Shown in pieces: positions 1-7,453 of a DNA stretch of 64,000 nucleotides. The DNA comes from an uncultured Prevotellaceae bacterium (GTDB lineage: Bacteria; Bacteroidota; Bacteroidia; Bacteroidales; Muribaculaceae), in contig CAJLMA010000002.1 in NCBI GenBank assembly GCA_905207705.1, positions 186,001 through 250,000 on the forward strand. The letters are read 5' to 3'. The position numbers and the translations under genes are program-made. The notes beneath the pieces were generated by a model. That model had not been told where the DNA came from. It worked only from the letters and a program-made list of their open reading frames with translations, and did not search any database. Within the stretch, counting starts at the first letter, position 1, and each line of letters starts with the position of its first letter.

Positions 1-125
1 ATTCGACTTTTATCAACCGCATGGTAGCCAATACTCATTTTCAACAACGAAATTGAAAGTCCATGCGATTTGGATACTAAACACTTATTTTTTAACAGAA
101 AGCGTATGATAATACAAATAAAATA

Positions 126-512
126 TCAACGCTTGCTGAACTGGAATCTCTTGCGTGCTTTTGGACGACCCGGTTTCTTACGTTCAACAACACGAGAATC
201 GCGAGTAACGAATCCTGCTGCGCGAAGAGCCGACTTGTCTTCGGGATTAATTTTTATCAACGCACGAGCTATCGCCAAGCGCAAAGCTTCAGCTTGACCC
301 TTAAAGCCTCCACCACACAAGTTAACCTTGATGTTGTACTTACCTTCCGCTTCAAGAAGTTCAAGAGGTTGTTTTACTATGTATTGAAGTATTGAAGAAG
401 GGAAATATACATTGAGCGCACGCTTGTTGATTACTATTTCGCCATTCCCTTCTGAGAAGAATACGCGTGCTATAGCGGCCTTACGACGACCTACTGCATT
501 AACTTTTTCCAT
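126..512 (-). CDS. rpsI: 30S ribosomal protein S9 (uS9)
   Basis: Small-subunit ribosomal protein S9, which sits in the 30S head with its C-terminal tail reaching the P-site tRNA. The 128-residue product has the usual family length, starts MEKVNAVGRRKAAIARV and ends in the strongly basic tail KKPGRPKARKRFQFSKR typical of S9. It starts with ATG eight bases after the rplM stop, so the two are one transcription unit in the standard L13-S9 order. The 125 bases between its stop and the window edge hold no recognisable gene; rpsB, which often follows in this phylum, is not visible. Identification is essentially certain. Confidence 0.98.
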   Translation of the reverse strand: MEKVNAVGRRKAAIARVFFSEGNGEIVINKRALNVYFPSSILQYIVKQPLELLEAEGKYNIKVNLCGGGFKGQAEALRLAIARALIKINPEDKSALRAAGFVTRDSRVVERKKPGRPKARKRFQFSKR

Positions 513-520
513 CCTTCAAT

Positions 521-1000
521 TTATTTAAGAGTGTTAATATCAATAACTTTTGGAGTTTGTGCTTCATGCGGATGTTCTGGTCCGTTGTATACATAAACAT
601 TGTTAAGCAACTTAGCCCCAAGACGATTTTTAGGAAGCATGCCCTTAAGAACCTTGATGTATAACGGATTTTTCCCAGCTTTAAGATGTTGCTTTTCCGC
701 CTTCATCTTCAAAATTGCCGGCGTTGCGACTCTTTGTCCGCCTGGATAACCCGTGTAAGACAAGTATTCCCTATCAGTCCACTTCTTTCCGGTAAGGATT
801 GCCTTCTCCGCATTAATGATAATAACATTATCTCCACAATCAACATGAGGAGTATAGCATGGTTTATACTTACCACGCAAAATTTTTGCAACTTTTGCAC
901 ACAAACGACCCAAAACTTGGTCGGTAGCATCTACTACCACCCATTGTTTTTGAGCATCTGTTGCCTTTACTGAAACGGTTTTGTAACTTAAAGTATCCAC
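521..1000 (-). CDS. rplM: 50S ribosomal protein L13 (uL13)
   Basis: Large-subunit protein L13, an early-assembly 23S rRNA-binding protein. The 159-residue product carries the family core (WVVVDATDQVLGRLCAKVA near residue 20, then HVDCGDNVIIINAEK and YTGYPGGQ) and ends PKVIDINTLK. The start codon is GTG; the N-terminus MDTLSYKT matches what I recall of Bacteroidales L13, so I keep it. It is the first gene of the rplM-rpsI unit. A well-formed Bacteroidota promoter lies about 110 bases upstream, leaving a structured leader of roughly 100 bases that could be an L13 autoregulatory site (inference). Confidence 0.98.
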   Translation of the reverse strand: MDTLSYKTVSVKATDAQKQWVVVDATDQVLGRLCAKVAKILRGKYKPCYTPHVDCGDNVIIINAEKAILTGKKWTDREYLSYTGYPGGQRVATPAILKMKAEKQHLKAGKNPLYIKVLKGMLPKNRLGAKLLNNVYVYNGPEHPHEAQTPKVIDINTLK

Positions 1001-1054
1001 TTCTTAATTCCTGATTAATTGTTAATTAATAAACTCACATCACAAAAATAAACT

Positions 1055-1078
1055 CGGCCAAAAGTCCCCTTGTGTCCG
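1055..1078 (-). promoter_or_regulatory. possible rplM leader stem-loop
   Basis: In the minus-strand leader between the rplM promoter and start codon, CGG and CAA on one side can pair with TTG and CCG on the other around a G-rich loop, with internal mismatches. Position and size would suit an L13 autoregulatory leader, but the structure is weak and no comparison was possible. Confidence 0.3.
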
Positions 1079-1109
1079 TGAATTTTAAAAATTGGATATA
1101 ATCGGACTG

Positions 1110-1140
1110 CAAAGATAGAAACTTTTCTCTAAGAATCAAA
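1110..1140 (-). promoter_or_regulatory. Bacteroidota promoter for rplM-rpsI
   Basis: Read on the minus strand, TTTG (1137-1140) is followed after exactly 19 bases by TATCTTTG (1110-1117), a full match to the TTTG-N19-TAnnTTTG form used by the Bacteroidota primary sigma factor. Transcription would start a few bases further and read into rplM. Confidence 0.75.
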
Positions 1141-1642
1141 TAGTTTGAAACAAATACTTTATTATAAAATTAAAAACTACAAAAAAACGGGTAACGCAAA
1201 ACCGACACACAAGTCATACATTAACTATATACATAAAAAAAATAATCCCCGACATCACTGTCTGGGATCGCCAAATTAACCTTTAAATACCATTAACATA
1301 AACCTAAAAACATCGAAATGATTGTCATCACGACATTCATCTCAGTTTTGCCTTAAAACTAATACCATGAATAACTGATGCAAAGTTAGATATTATATGT
1401 TTTATAACATACTTTTAAGGCAGTTTTTTCTTTTAAATACACAATTATTAACACTAATCTCCCTTACATGCAACAATATTAACATCAATAAACACATAAT
1501 ATGCAATTTAACTCCGATATGAAGCAAGCATGACAAATTCGCTTTTTATCATTGCATGAAACCATTAGCATATTTTGGCAATATTATATATAATGCGCCA
1601 ATTTTTCGTACATTTGTGAAAATACATTCAACCTTCTTCTAA
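1141..1642. other. intergenic region between divergent rplM and secreted-protein gene
   Basis: AT-rich and without a gene-like ORF. A second minus-strand promoter-like element (TAACTTTG at 1381-1388) lies inside an inverted repeat whose arms, TGCCTTAAAA (1349-1358) and TTTTAAGGCA (1413-1422), are perfect 10-mers. On the plus strand TACATTTG (1609-1616) is the likely -7 element for the gene starting at 1643. Nothing else is recognisable. Confidence 0.4.
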
Positions 1643-2740
1643 ATGGCACGAAATCTTGCACTTTCTTTCTTAATATTTATAATATCCAACACAATATCGG
1701 CAAAGAGCCTATATATGACTTACCTCAACCAATTCTTTCCGTTTTACACAGAGGAATCGACCGAGATGCACTTAAATGACAAAGCCCTTTGCATAGAGAA
1801 CCAATATGCCGACAACTTGATTGTTGTGGATTCTTTATCAACAGGTCACAACAAATTCAGGTTCTATATAAGAATTGCTAACCTCAACAATGAAGAAACA
1901 AAAAGTTATGAATGCGTAGACCGCAACACAAACAAGAAAAAGAGCATTAAAAATCCGTCATGCGGAATCATTTGGAACTACAAGGATTCTGCAAACTATT
2001 ATGCAGTGACAACGCATTGCTCCAATAGCGACCTGCACAGTTTCTACGATACTCGCAACATGACAATAGACATAACAAAAGTAGAAAACGGCAAAACATC
2101 ATTACTAAAATCTGTCGTCCTACAAGAAAATGTCAATCTGCAGAATGGATACAACGTAATCGACATCGAATATGACGGCAATTCGACATACATTGCAATC
2201 GGAGACAAGGAACTGAGACAGATAGCCGAATTAAAAAATATCGACTACTACGCAACTGCACAAAAATATGGCGTAATAATTGGAGCAGCAGCCAAAATAG
2301 ATATTGAGCGCATTGTATTGTTTACCGACCCGATAATGGAAGAAAAACTTGCCACCCGATGGACAAGGCAATCACTCGACACTTATTTGGCCTCTGCAAC
2401 CAATGTATATGAAGGATATTGGAACTTCTTCGACAAAGAACTTGAAGAAGACAAATTGAAAATTGGCGGTAGATACACAATTGCGTTAATAAAAAACAAC
2501 AATGGTTTTGACATCATATATATAAATGGAGCCAATGTAAATGGCGCAAACTGGAAATGCGGGATGCTGAAAGGGAAGTTAACAAAAACCATGTTTGTCG
2601 ACAACTACGACCTTATATGGTATGATGCAATGATGAAGCCGTTCGAGTATGATGTTTATGCCACCTTTGAGAACCATTCGGTGCTCACGCTGTTTTTCCC
2701 GGCACAAGGCAGTTCTTTACGATTTGCAAAACAATTCTAA
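1643..2740 (+). CDS. secreted protein of unknown function, possible LamG-like domain
   Basis: I do not recognise this 365-residue protein. It begins with a clear signal peptide (MARNLALSFLIFIISNTISA, cleavage near residue 20) and has no lipobox, so it should be periplasmic or exported. Residues about 70-225 have the feel of a jelly-roll domain of the concanavalin/LamG or DUF1080 type: FRFYIRIAN, then GIIWNYKDSANYYAV, then NVIDIEYDGNSTYIAIGDK and YGVIIGAAAKIDIERIVLF (inference from strand pattern only). The C-terminal 120 residues (from about TNVYEGYWNFFD) look like a second beta-rich module. It stands alone, facing away from rplM, with a promoter-like TACATTTG about 30 bases upstream. No catalytic residues can be named. 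Confidence 0.7.
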   Translation: MARNLALSFLIFIISNTISAKSLYMTYLNQFFPFYTEESTEMHLNDKALCIENQYADNLIVVDSLSTGHNKFRFYIRIANLNNEETKSYECVDRNTNKKKSIKNPSCGIIWNYKDSANYYAVTTHCSNSDLHSFYDTRNMTIDITKVENGKTSLLKSVVLQENVNLQNGYNVIDIEYDGNSTYIAIGDKELRQIAELKNIDYYATAQKYGVIIGAAAKIDIERIVLFTDPIMEEKLATRWTRQSLDTYLASATNVYEGYWNFFDKELEEDKLKIGGRYTIALIKNNNGFDIIYINGANVNGANWKCGMLKGKLTKTMFVDNYDLIWYDAMMKPFEYDVYATFENHSVLTLFFPAQGSSLRFAKQF

Positions 2741-2749
2741 CCAGCGAAT

Positions 2750-2792
2750 AAAAAAACCTGCCTCTGTAATTTCATGAATTCCAAGAAGCAGG
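2750..2792 (-). terminator. intrinsic terminator of the GH53 gene
   Basis: On the minus strand a 9-bp stem (CCTGC plus TTCT against AGAG plus GCAGG, one G-T pair, 18-base loop) is followed by seven T (2750-2756). It lies about 30 bases beyond the stop of the minus-strand gene and between two convergent genes. Confidence 0.75.
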
Positions 2793-2820
2793 CTAAAACT
2801 AAAAAAAGATTAAAATATCG

Positions 2821-3855
2821 TTAATTAAACACGTTCATTACGGCAGTAGGTCTTCCACTATTATCGAATGCCCCTTTAGTATAATTTTCCCAACCGTTAT
2901 AGCATTCAGGTTCCCAATAGAACATTCCCAAGCAACGCTCGGCAGACTTGCAACCATCCATCATCTTCTTTATTGCAGTAGCAGCATATGGCGAATCCCA
3001 TGGCATACCAATTTCGCATAAAACCACATCTTTGTCATACATGTCGACAAGCGTCTTCATGTTACCGAGACATTGGTCGGTAAGCTCTCTCCAATTATCA
3101 TCTTCCGGATAAAGAGACATGCCAATAGCATCCCATTTGGCACCATTGTCCCTTAATCCATTGAACATCCATGTAAACATCTGCAAATCTTGTCCATTGT
3201 TTAAATGTACAATTACCTTAGCTTCAGGATAAATTTTCTTTACGGCATCATATCCCGAATTAATGAGTTGCGTGAAATTTCCAAAATTGCTTCCTTCGGC
3301 ACGACCTGTTTCCCACAACATGCCACCACTCGTTTCATTTCCAACTTGTACCCATTCTACATCGACATCATTATCTTTTAAAACAGACAAGACATCTATC
3401 GTATGTTCGGCTACAGCTTGTTTCAATTGTTCCAAATCATAATCGGCCCATGCCGTCGGCTTTGTCTGTTTGCTTGGGTCAGCCCATGAATCGCTATAAT
3501 GAAAATCTATCATAACCCTCATTCCTAAAGAACTTGCACGCTTTGCCTTCACAAGCACGTCCTGCTCGCCGTTCCAACCATTATCGGGATTTACCCACAC
3601 ACGCAAACGTATAGAATTTACGCCAAGCTCTTTCAACAGCCCCATGCACTCTCTCTCGTCTCCATACTTGTCAAAAAATTTAATGCCACGACTTTCCATC
3701 TCAGTCAACCAACTGACATCTGCACCCTTTGCAAAACCATTTTCCACCTCAGGTTCTGGTTCAGGTTCCGGAGAATCGTTATTTTCTCCACAACTTGCAA
3801 AGACAAACATACATGAAAGCAAACATGCAAAAATTGATTTTTTCATTTTCATCAT
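2821..3855 (-). CDS. arabinogalactan endo-beta-1,4-galactanase lipoprotein (GH53)
   Basis: A 344-residue family GH53 enzyme, expected to cut beta-1,4-galactan side chains of pectin (family knowledge). The N-terminus is a lipoprotein signal with lipobox FASC and Cys22, followed by an acidic, Pro-Glu-rich linker resembling the Bacteroidota surface-export signal. The barrel starts at FAKGADVSWLTEME; the acid/base Glu174 lies in WVQVGNETSGG and the nucleophile Glu281 in VVLCEIGMPW, both as expected. Other family marks are RLRVWVNP and VMIDFHYSDSWADP. Length is normal. It stands alone, without SusC/SusD partners or other glycosidases, which is unusual for a Bacteroidales polysaccharide gene. Starts at residues 1, 2 or 4 are all possible. 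Confidence 0.93.
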   Translation of the reverse strand: MMKMKKSIFACLLSCMFVFASCGENNDSPEPEPEPEVENGFAKGADVSWLTEMESRGIKFFDKYGDERECMGLLKELGVNSIRLRVWVNPDNGWNGEQDVLVKAKRASSLGMRVMIDFHYSDSWADPSKQTKPTAWADYDLEQLKQAVAEHTIDVLSVLKDNDVDVEWVQVGNETSGGMLWETGRAEGSNFGNFTQLINSGYDAVKKIYPEAKVIVHLNNGQDLQMFTWMFNGLRDNGAKWDAIGMSLYPEDDNWRELTDQCLGNMKTLVDMYDKDVVLCEIGMPWDSPYAATAIKKMMDGCKSAERCLGMFYWEPECYNGWENYTKGAFDNSGRPTAVMNVFN

Positions 3856-4172
3856 TATTGTATTTGTAGGTTAATATAATTCAAATAATCAGCTACTTCC
3901 CATAGCTAATCTTTTGTGTATAAAATTACAAAAAAATGACTAAAACAAACATTGTTTTTTTAAAAGTCCAACATTGCCAATGTTGCATGTGCCATGTTAT
4001 GACAAAACTTTATTGCCGATGTGCAAAAAAATGAACAAGTCTATTTCTCCCATTACTAACAAATTTCTATATTTTTGGAGTAGATATGATGCGTCTCAGC
4101 ATAACAATTTCAAACAAGATTGATTGTCCAGCGCCCGACTTTCACTATCTTTGCATCAAAATAAATAATAAT
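3856..4172. other. intergenic region carrying a repeated promoter cassette
   Basis: Between the divergent GH53 and hisS genes. The hisS-proximal part (about 4034-4156) is related to sequence upstream of the Crp-like gene at 6740 and, in part, of rarA. The GH53-proximal half is AT-rich with no other feature I can name. Confidence 0.5.
4089..4156 (+). repeat. promoter-containing repeat, copy upstream of hisS
   Basis: About 59 of 68 bases match 6653-6720 by hand alignment. The copy ends in a promoter: ATTG (4123-4126), 19 bases, TATCTTTG (4146-4153). Because the repeat begins with ATG and stays open into hisS, it creates a false 29-residue N-terminal extension on that gene. Confidence 0.7.
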
Positions 4173-5537
4173 ATGGCACAGAAACCATCAATACCCAAAG
4201 GTACAAGGGATTTCTCTCCCGAAGAAATGGCAAAGCGAAATTACATCTTCGACACAATTAAAGATGTCTTTCGCCTATACGGATTCAAACAAATAGAAAC
4301 ACCGGCCATGGAAAACCTGTCAACTCTGATGGGAAAATATGGAGAAGAAGGCGACAAATTGCTTTTCAAGATATTAAACAGCGGCGACTACCTGAGGAAT
4401 GCCCCCGACTCAGAGCTTGCTGAACGCGATTGCATACATCTCACCCATCACATTTGCGAAAAAGGGCTTCGCTATGACTTGACAGTGCCTTTCGCAAGAT
4501 ATGTAGTACAGCACCGCAACGAGATACAATTCCCGTTCAAGCGATATCAGATACAACCTGTGTGGCGTGCCGATCGTCCACAGAAAGGCAGGTATAGAGA
4601 ATTTTACCAATGTGATGCTGATGTTGTGGGCAGCGACTCGCTGGTAAACGAAATAGAATTGTTGACCATGATCGATGAAGTGTTCAAGCGATTTGGAGTC
4701 AACGTGACCATAAAAATAAACAATAGAAAAATTTTGGCCGGAATAGCAGAGACAATAGGCGTTCCCGACAAAATTGTCGACATTACGGTAGCAATTGACA
4801 AAATCGACAAAATTGGTATTGACAATGTAAACGAGGAACTGCGAGAAAAAGGAATCTGCGACTCGGCAATTGCTACTTTGCAGCCATTACTGCAACTCTC
4901 GGGCGACAACAGCGAGAAAATAAATGCAATTTCAAATATGCTCACTCCTTCCGAGATAGGAATGAAAGGCATTGAAGAATTGAATTTTATTCTAAACAAC
5001 ATTGAAAATCTTGACCTTAAAGCAAAAGTGGAACTCGACATATCGCTTGCCCGTGGACTAAACTACTACACAGGAACGATTATCGAGGTAAAAGCCCAAG
5101 ATGTTGAGATAGGAAGCATCACGGGTGGAGGCCGATACGACAATCTGACTGGCATCTTTGGCTTGCCGGGAGTGTCGGGTGTCGGTATCAGTTTCGGGGC
5201 CGACCGCATATATGATGTGCTCAACACACTAAACTTGTATCCCGACAGCACTCACTCCGGCTCAAAAATAATTTTCATAAATTTCGGACAAAACGAATGT
5301 CGTGAATGCATTAAGCACATTAATAAATTGCGCAAAGCAGGTATCGCTGCAGAAATATATCCGGAAATTGCTAAAATGAAAAAACAACTCGCTTATGCCG
5401 ATACAGCCAAGATACCGTATGTTGCATTGGTTGGCGAAACTGAAATGGCAAACAACTGCATCACATTAAAGAATATGGTCGAAGGTTCCCAAGAATCACT
5501 TACAATAGACCAAATTATCGAGAAACTAAAGTCATAA
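4173..5537 (+). CDS. hisS: histidyl-tRNA synthetase
   Basis: Class II enzyme that charges tRNA-His with histidine in the cytoplasm. From the start MAQKPSIPKGTRDF the product is 454 residues. Visible motifs: LRYDLTVP (99-106), the motif 2 region with RYREFYQCDADVVG (140-153), the histidine-binding signature LARGLNYYTG (292-301), GGGRYDNL (318-325) and a C-terminal anticodon-binding domain from about residue 365. The reading frame is open 87 bases further upstream, but that part lies in the promoter repeat, overlaps the TATCTTTG element and has no counterpart in the family, so I choose 4173. An intrinsic terminator follows 30 bases after the stop, so it is probably monocistronic. Confidence 0.97.
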   Translation: MAQKPSIPKGTRDFSPEEMAKRNYIFDTIKDVFRLYGFKQIETPAMENLSTLMGKYGEEGDKLLFKILNSGDYLRNAPDSELAERDCIHLTHHICEKGLRYDLTVPFARYVVQHRNEIQFPFKRYQIQPVWRADRPQKGRYREFYQCDADVVGSDSLVNEIELLTMIDEVFKRFGVNVTIKINNRKILAGIAETIGVPDKIVDITVAIDKIDKIGIDNVNEELREKGICDSAIATLQPLLQLSGDNSEKINAISNMLTPSEIGMKGIEELNFILNNIENLDLKAKVELDISLARGLNYYTGTIIEVKAQDVEIGSITGGGRYDNLTGIFGLPGVSGVGISFGADRIYDVLNTLNLYPDSTHSGSKIIFINFGQNECRECIKHINKLRKAGIAAEIYPEIAKMKKQLAYADTAKIPYVALVGETEMANNCITLKNMVEGSQESLTIDQIIEKLKS

Positions 5538-5566
5538 GCAAACAATAGTTCAACTTTTCCATGACA

Positions 5567-5600
5567 GACGGAGTTGTTTCAGCAACTCCGTCTTTAATTT
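5567..5600 (+). terminator. intrinsic terminator of hisS
   Basis: A perfect 10-bp stem, GACGGAGTTG (5567-5576) with CAACTCCGTC (5583-5592), 6-base loop, then TTTAATTT. An ATG at 5561 that opens the following frame lies at the edge of this hairpin, so the downstream gene most likely starts later. Confidence 0.88.
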
Positions 5601-5611
5601 ATACTTTAGAC

Positions 5612-6529
5612 ATGACTCTTTCAGACTTACACATTAAACAGATGCTCAAGTCATGGATTCTGCCTCTTTCCATGCTTGGAGGAATTATATTCCATGAGTA
5701 TATCGACAAACTGTCTGTAATAACTCCCTACCTGATCTTCTTGATGCTTACTATCACTTACACCAAGCTTGAATTGCGCGACTTGAGAATCACTTCTTTC
5801 CAATGGCTGCTTCTCGCCATCCAATTAATCGGAGGATTTGCCGCGTATGGAGCAATCTATTATTTCAATCCTGAAGTGGCAGCAGGAGCATTCATTTGCT
5901 TTTTCATGCCTACGGCAACGGCAGCACCGGTAATAACAGGGATGCTCGGTGGCAGCATTACAAAAATAGCCACCTATTCGCTGTTGTGCAACATCACGGT
6001 GGCATTGGCAGCCCCATCATTGCTTTCGATGATAAGAGGCGGAGAAATAGACTTCATGAACTCATTCTCTCAAATATGCAAAGAAGTCATTCCATTGTTA
6101 TTGCTCCCTCTGGTAACTGCAATTGCTTTAAAATATTTATTGCCCAAGGCCCACGGATTCATATCACGCCACCAGTCAAGTTCTTTCTGGATATGGGCTG
6201 TATCATTGTTCATAGTAATGGGACAAGCTGTCAGCTTCATGATAAAACAACCGGCCGACACATTACTACAAATGTCTTGGCTTGCATTAGCTGCGCTCAT
6301 AGTGTGCTGCATACAATTCATCATAGGCAGGAAAATAGGATGGCATTTTGGCGACCCAATATCCGGAGCACAAGGTCTTGGACAAAAAAACACGATACTC
6401 GGCTTATGGATGAGCTTAACCTACCTCAACCCTATCATCTCAGTCGCCCCCGCTTCCTACATAGTATGGCAAAATGCCATCAATAGCTGGCAATTGTATC
6501 GTAGAAACAAACATAACGGTCTACATTAA
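5612..6529 (+). CDS. BASS-family (bile acid:sodium symporter-like) membrane transporter
   Basis: A polytopic inner-membrane protein, 305 residues from the ATG at 5612, with about nine or ten hydrophobic segments. The pattern FFMPTATAAPVITGMLGG and, near the end, ISGAQGLGQKNTILGLWM fits the BASS/SBF transporter fold, in which two inverted five-helix repeats cross around the ion and substrate sites (family knowledge). The substrate cannot be read from sequence: BASS proteins carry bile acids, keto acids, pantothenate and others. The frame is open from 5561, but that start falls in the hisS terminator hairpin, so 5612 (MTLSDLHIKQM) is preferred; 5642 is also possible. It lies between hisS and the Crp-like gene with no clear partner. 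Confidence 0.75.
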   Translation: MTLSDLHIKQMLKSWILPLSMLGGIIFHEYIDKLSVITPYLIFLMLTITYTKLELRDLRITSFQWLLLAIQLIGGFAAYGAIYYFNPEVAAGAFICFFMPTATAAPVITGMLGGSITKIATYSLLCNITVALAAPSLLSMIRGGEIDFMNSFSQICKEVIPLLLLPLVTAIALKYLLPKAHGFISRHQSSSFWIWAVSLFIVMGQAVSFMIKQPADTLLQMSWLALAALIVCCIQFIIGRKIGWHFGDPISGAQGLGQKNTILGLWMSLTYLNPIISVAPASYIVWQNAINSWQLYRRNKHNGLH

Positions 6530-6587
6530 TTAAATGCCGACCAGCTTTTTCACAGTAGATATTTAAAAACATGATACAACTCGGATA

Positions 6588-6720
6588 TGAAAAATAAGTC
6601 TATTTATTTTTCCTAATTGCTCTCAACTTTCACTATCTTTGTATAAGATAGTATGCGTCTCGGCATGACAATTTCAAACAAGTTTGATTGTCCTGCACTC
6701 GACTTTCTGTATCTTTGTAT
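6588..6720 (+). repeat. tandem promoter repeat upstream of the Crp-like gene
   Basis: Two modules in tandem. The first (about 6588-6641) ends CAACTTTCACTATCTTTG and resembles 23925-23974. The second (6653-6720) matches 4089-4156 at about 59 of 68 bases and ends with ATTG (6687-6690), 19 bases, TATCTTTG (6710-6717). Each module therefore ends in a -7-like element, giving two potential transcription starts for one gene. Confidence 0.7.
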
Positions 6721-6739
6721 AGGTATAATATATTTCATT

Positions 6740-7423
6740 ATGAATAGTATGTATGAAATTTTAATGGATCTTCCACTATTCCAAGGTGTCAGTCGCGATA
6801 AATTATCAGAACTGATTGAGAAGACTCCATTCCATTTCTTGAAATACAACGACGGACAAGAAATAATAGCAGCCAACAGCTACTGCACCCACATGAAATT
6901 TATCATATCGGGAAAAGTGACATTGGAAACACAATGCCGCAATCTGAAAATAAAATTGCACGAAACCTTGTCAAGCCCCAACGTACTCGGTCCAGACTAC
7001 TTATTTGGACGCACTACGGCCTACCCATTTGCAGCTTACGCAAATGGAGACTGCGGAATACTTCAAATATCGAAATCCGATTACATTAACATCTTGCAAA
7101 GCGACAACGTCTTCCTGTTCAACATGCTTAACGTAATATCTCGCAATTCACAACGGCTTTCCGAAAAATTGCTGTCACTATCTACCGGTTCTGTAGCCGA
7201 AAGGCTTGCATTTTTCATCACTTCATTGACACAGCGCACAGGAAAAGACATTAAAATATCATTCAAGCAAAAAGACATATGCACATTGCTTGGTATACAA
7301 CGTTCTTCTTTCATCAACACAATGAACAAGCTGCAAGAAAACGGGCTTATCACTTTTGGCATGTCAGAAATATCAATCCACAACAGGGAAGACTTTCTTA
7401 ACATAATCCACTCAAATGAATGA
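6740..7423 (+). CDS. Crp/Fnr-family transcriptional regulator
   Basis: A 227-residue regulator with an N-terminal cyclic-nucleotide-binding-type beta-roll (about residues 5-120, including MKFIISGKVTLE) and a C-terminal winged helix-turn-helix (about 165-205: ISFKQKDICTLLGIQRSSFINTM). I see no Fnr-like N-terminal cysteine cluster, so an iron-sulfur sensor is unlikely; the ligand is unknown. The frame is open from 6653, but those 29 residues come from the promoter repeat and are not part of the family, so the start is 6740 or, three codons later, 6749. The glycosyltransferase gene follows after 30 bases and may be cotranscribed. Its two tandem promoter modules suggest strong or layered expression (inference). 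Confidence 0.88.
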   Translation: MNSMYEILMDLPLFQGVSRDKLSELIEKTPFHFLKYNDGQEIIAANSYCTHMKFIISGKVTLETQCRNLKIKLHETLSSPNVLGPDYLFGRTTAYPFAAYANGDCGILQISKSDYINILQSDNVFLFNMLNVISRNSQRLSEKLLSLSTGSVAERLAFFITSLTQRTGKDIKISFKQKDICTLLGIQRSSFINTMNKLQENGLITFGMSEISIHNREDFLNIIHSNE

Positions 7424-7453
7424 ATCCCGACTACCACCTTCCATTCTTCTAAC

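Noticed and set aside
1..125. Possible start of another gene on the minus strand beyond rpsI.
   Set aside because: A short open stretch (MSIGYHAV...) runs off the edge but does not match rpsB or anything else I recognise.
4086..4172. N-terminal 29-residue extension of hisS.
   Set aside because: It lies inside the promoter repeat, overlaps TATCTTTG, and is absent from the family; of nine changed codons between the two repeat copies five alter the residue, which gives no sign of protein-level constraint.
5561..5611. Upstream start of the BASS transporter.
   Set aside because: The codons form the hisS terminator hairpin.
6653..6739. N-terminal 29-residue extension of the Crp-like protein.
   Set aside because: Same promoter repeat as before hisS; the Crp-like fold begins at MNSMYEILMDLPLF.
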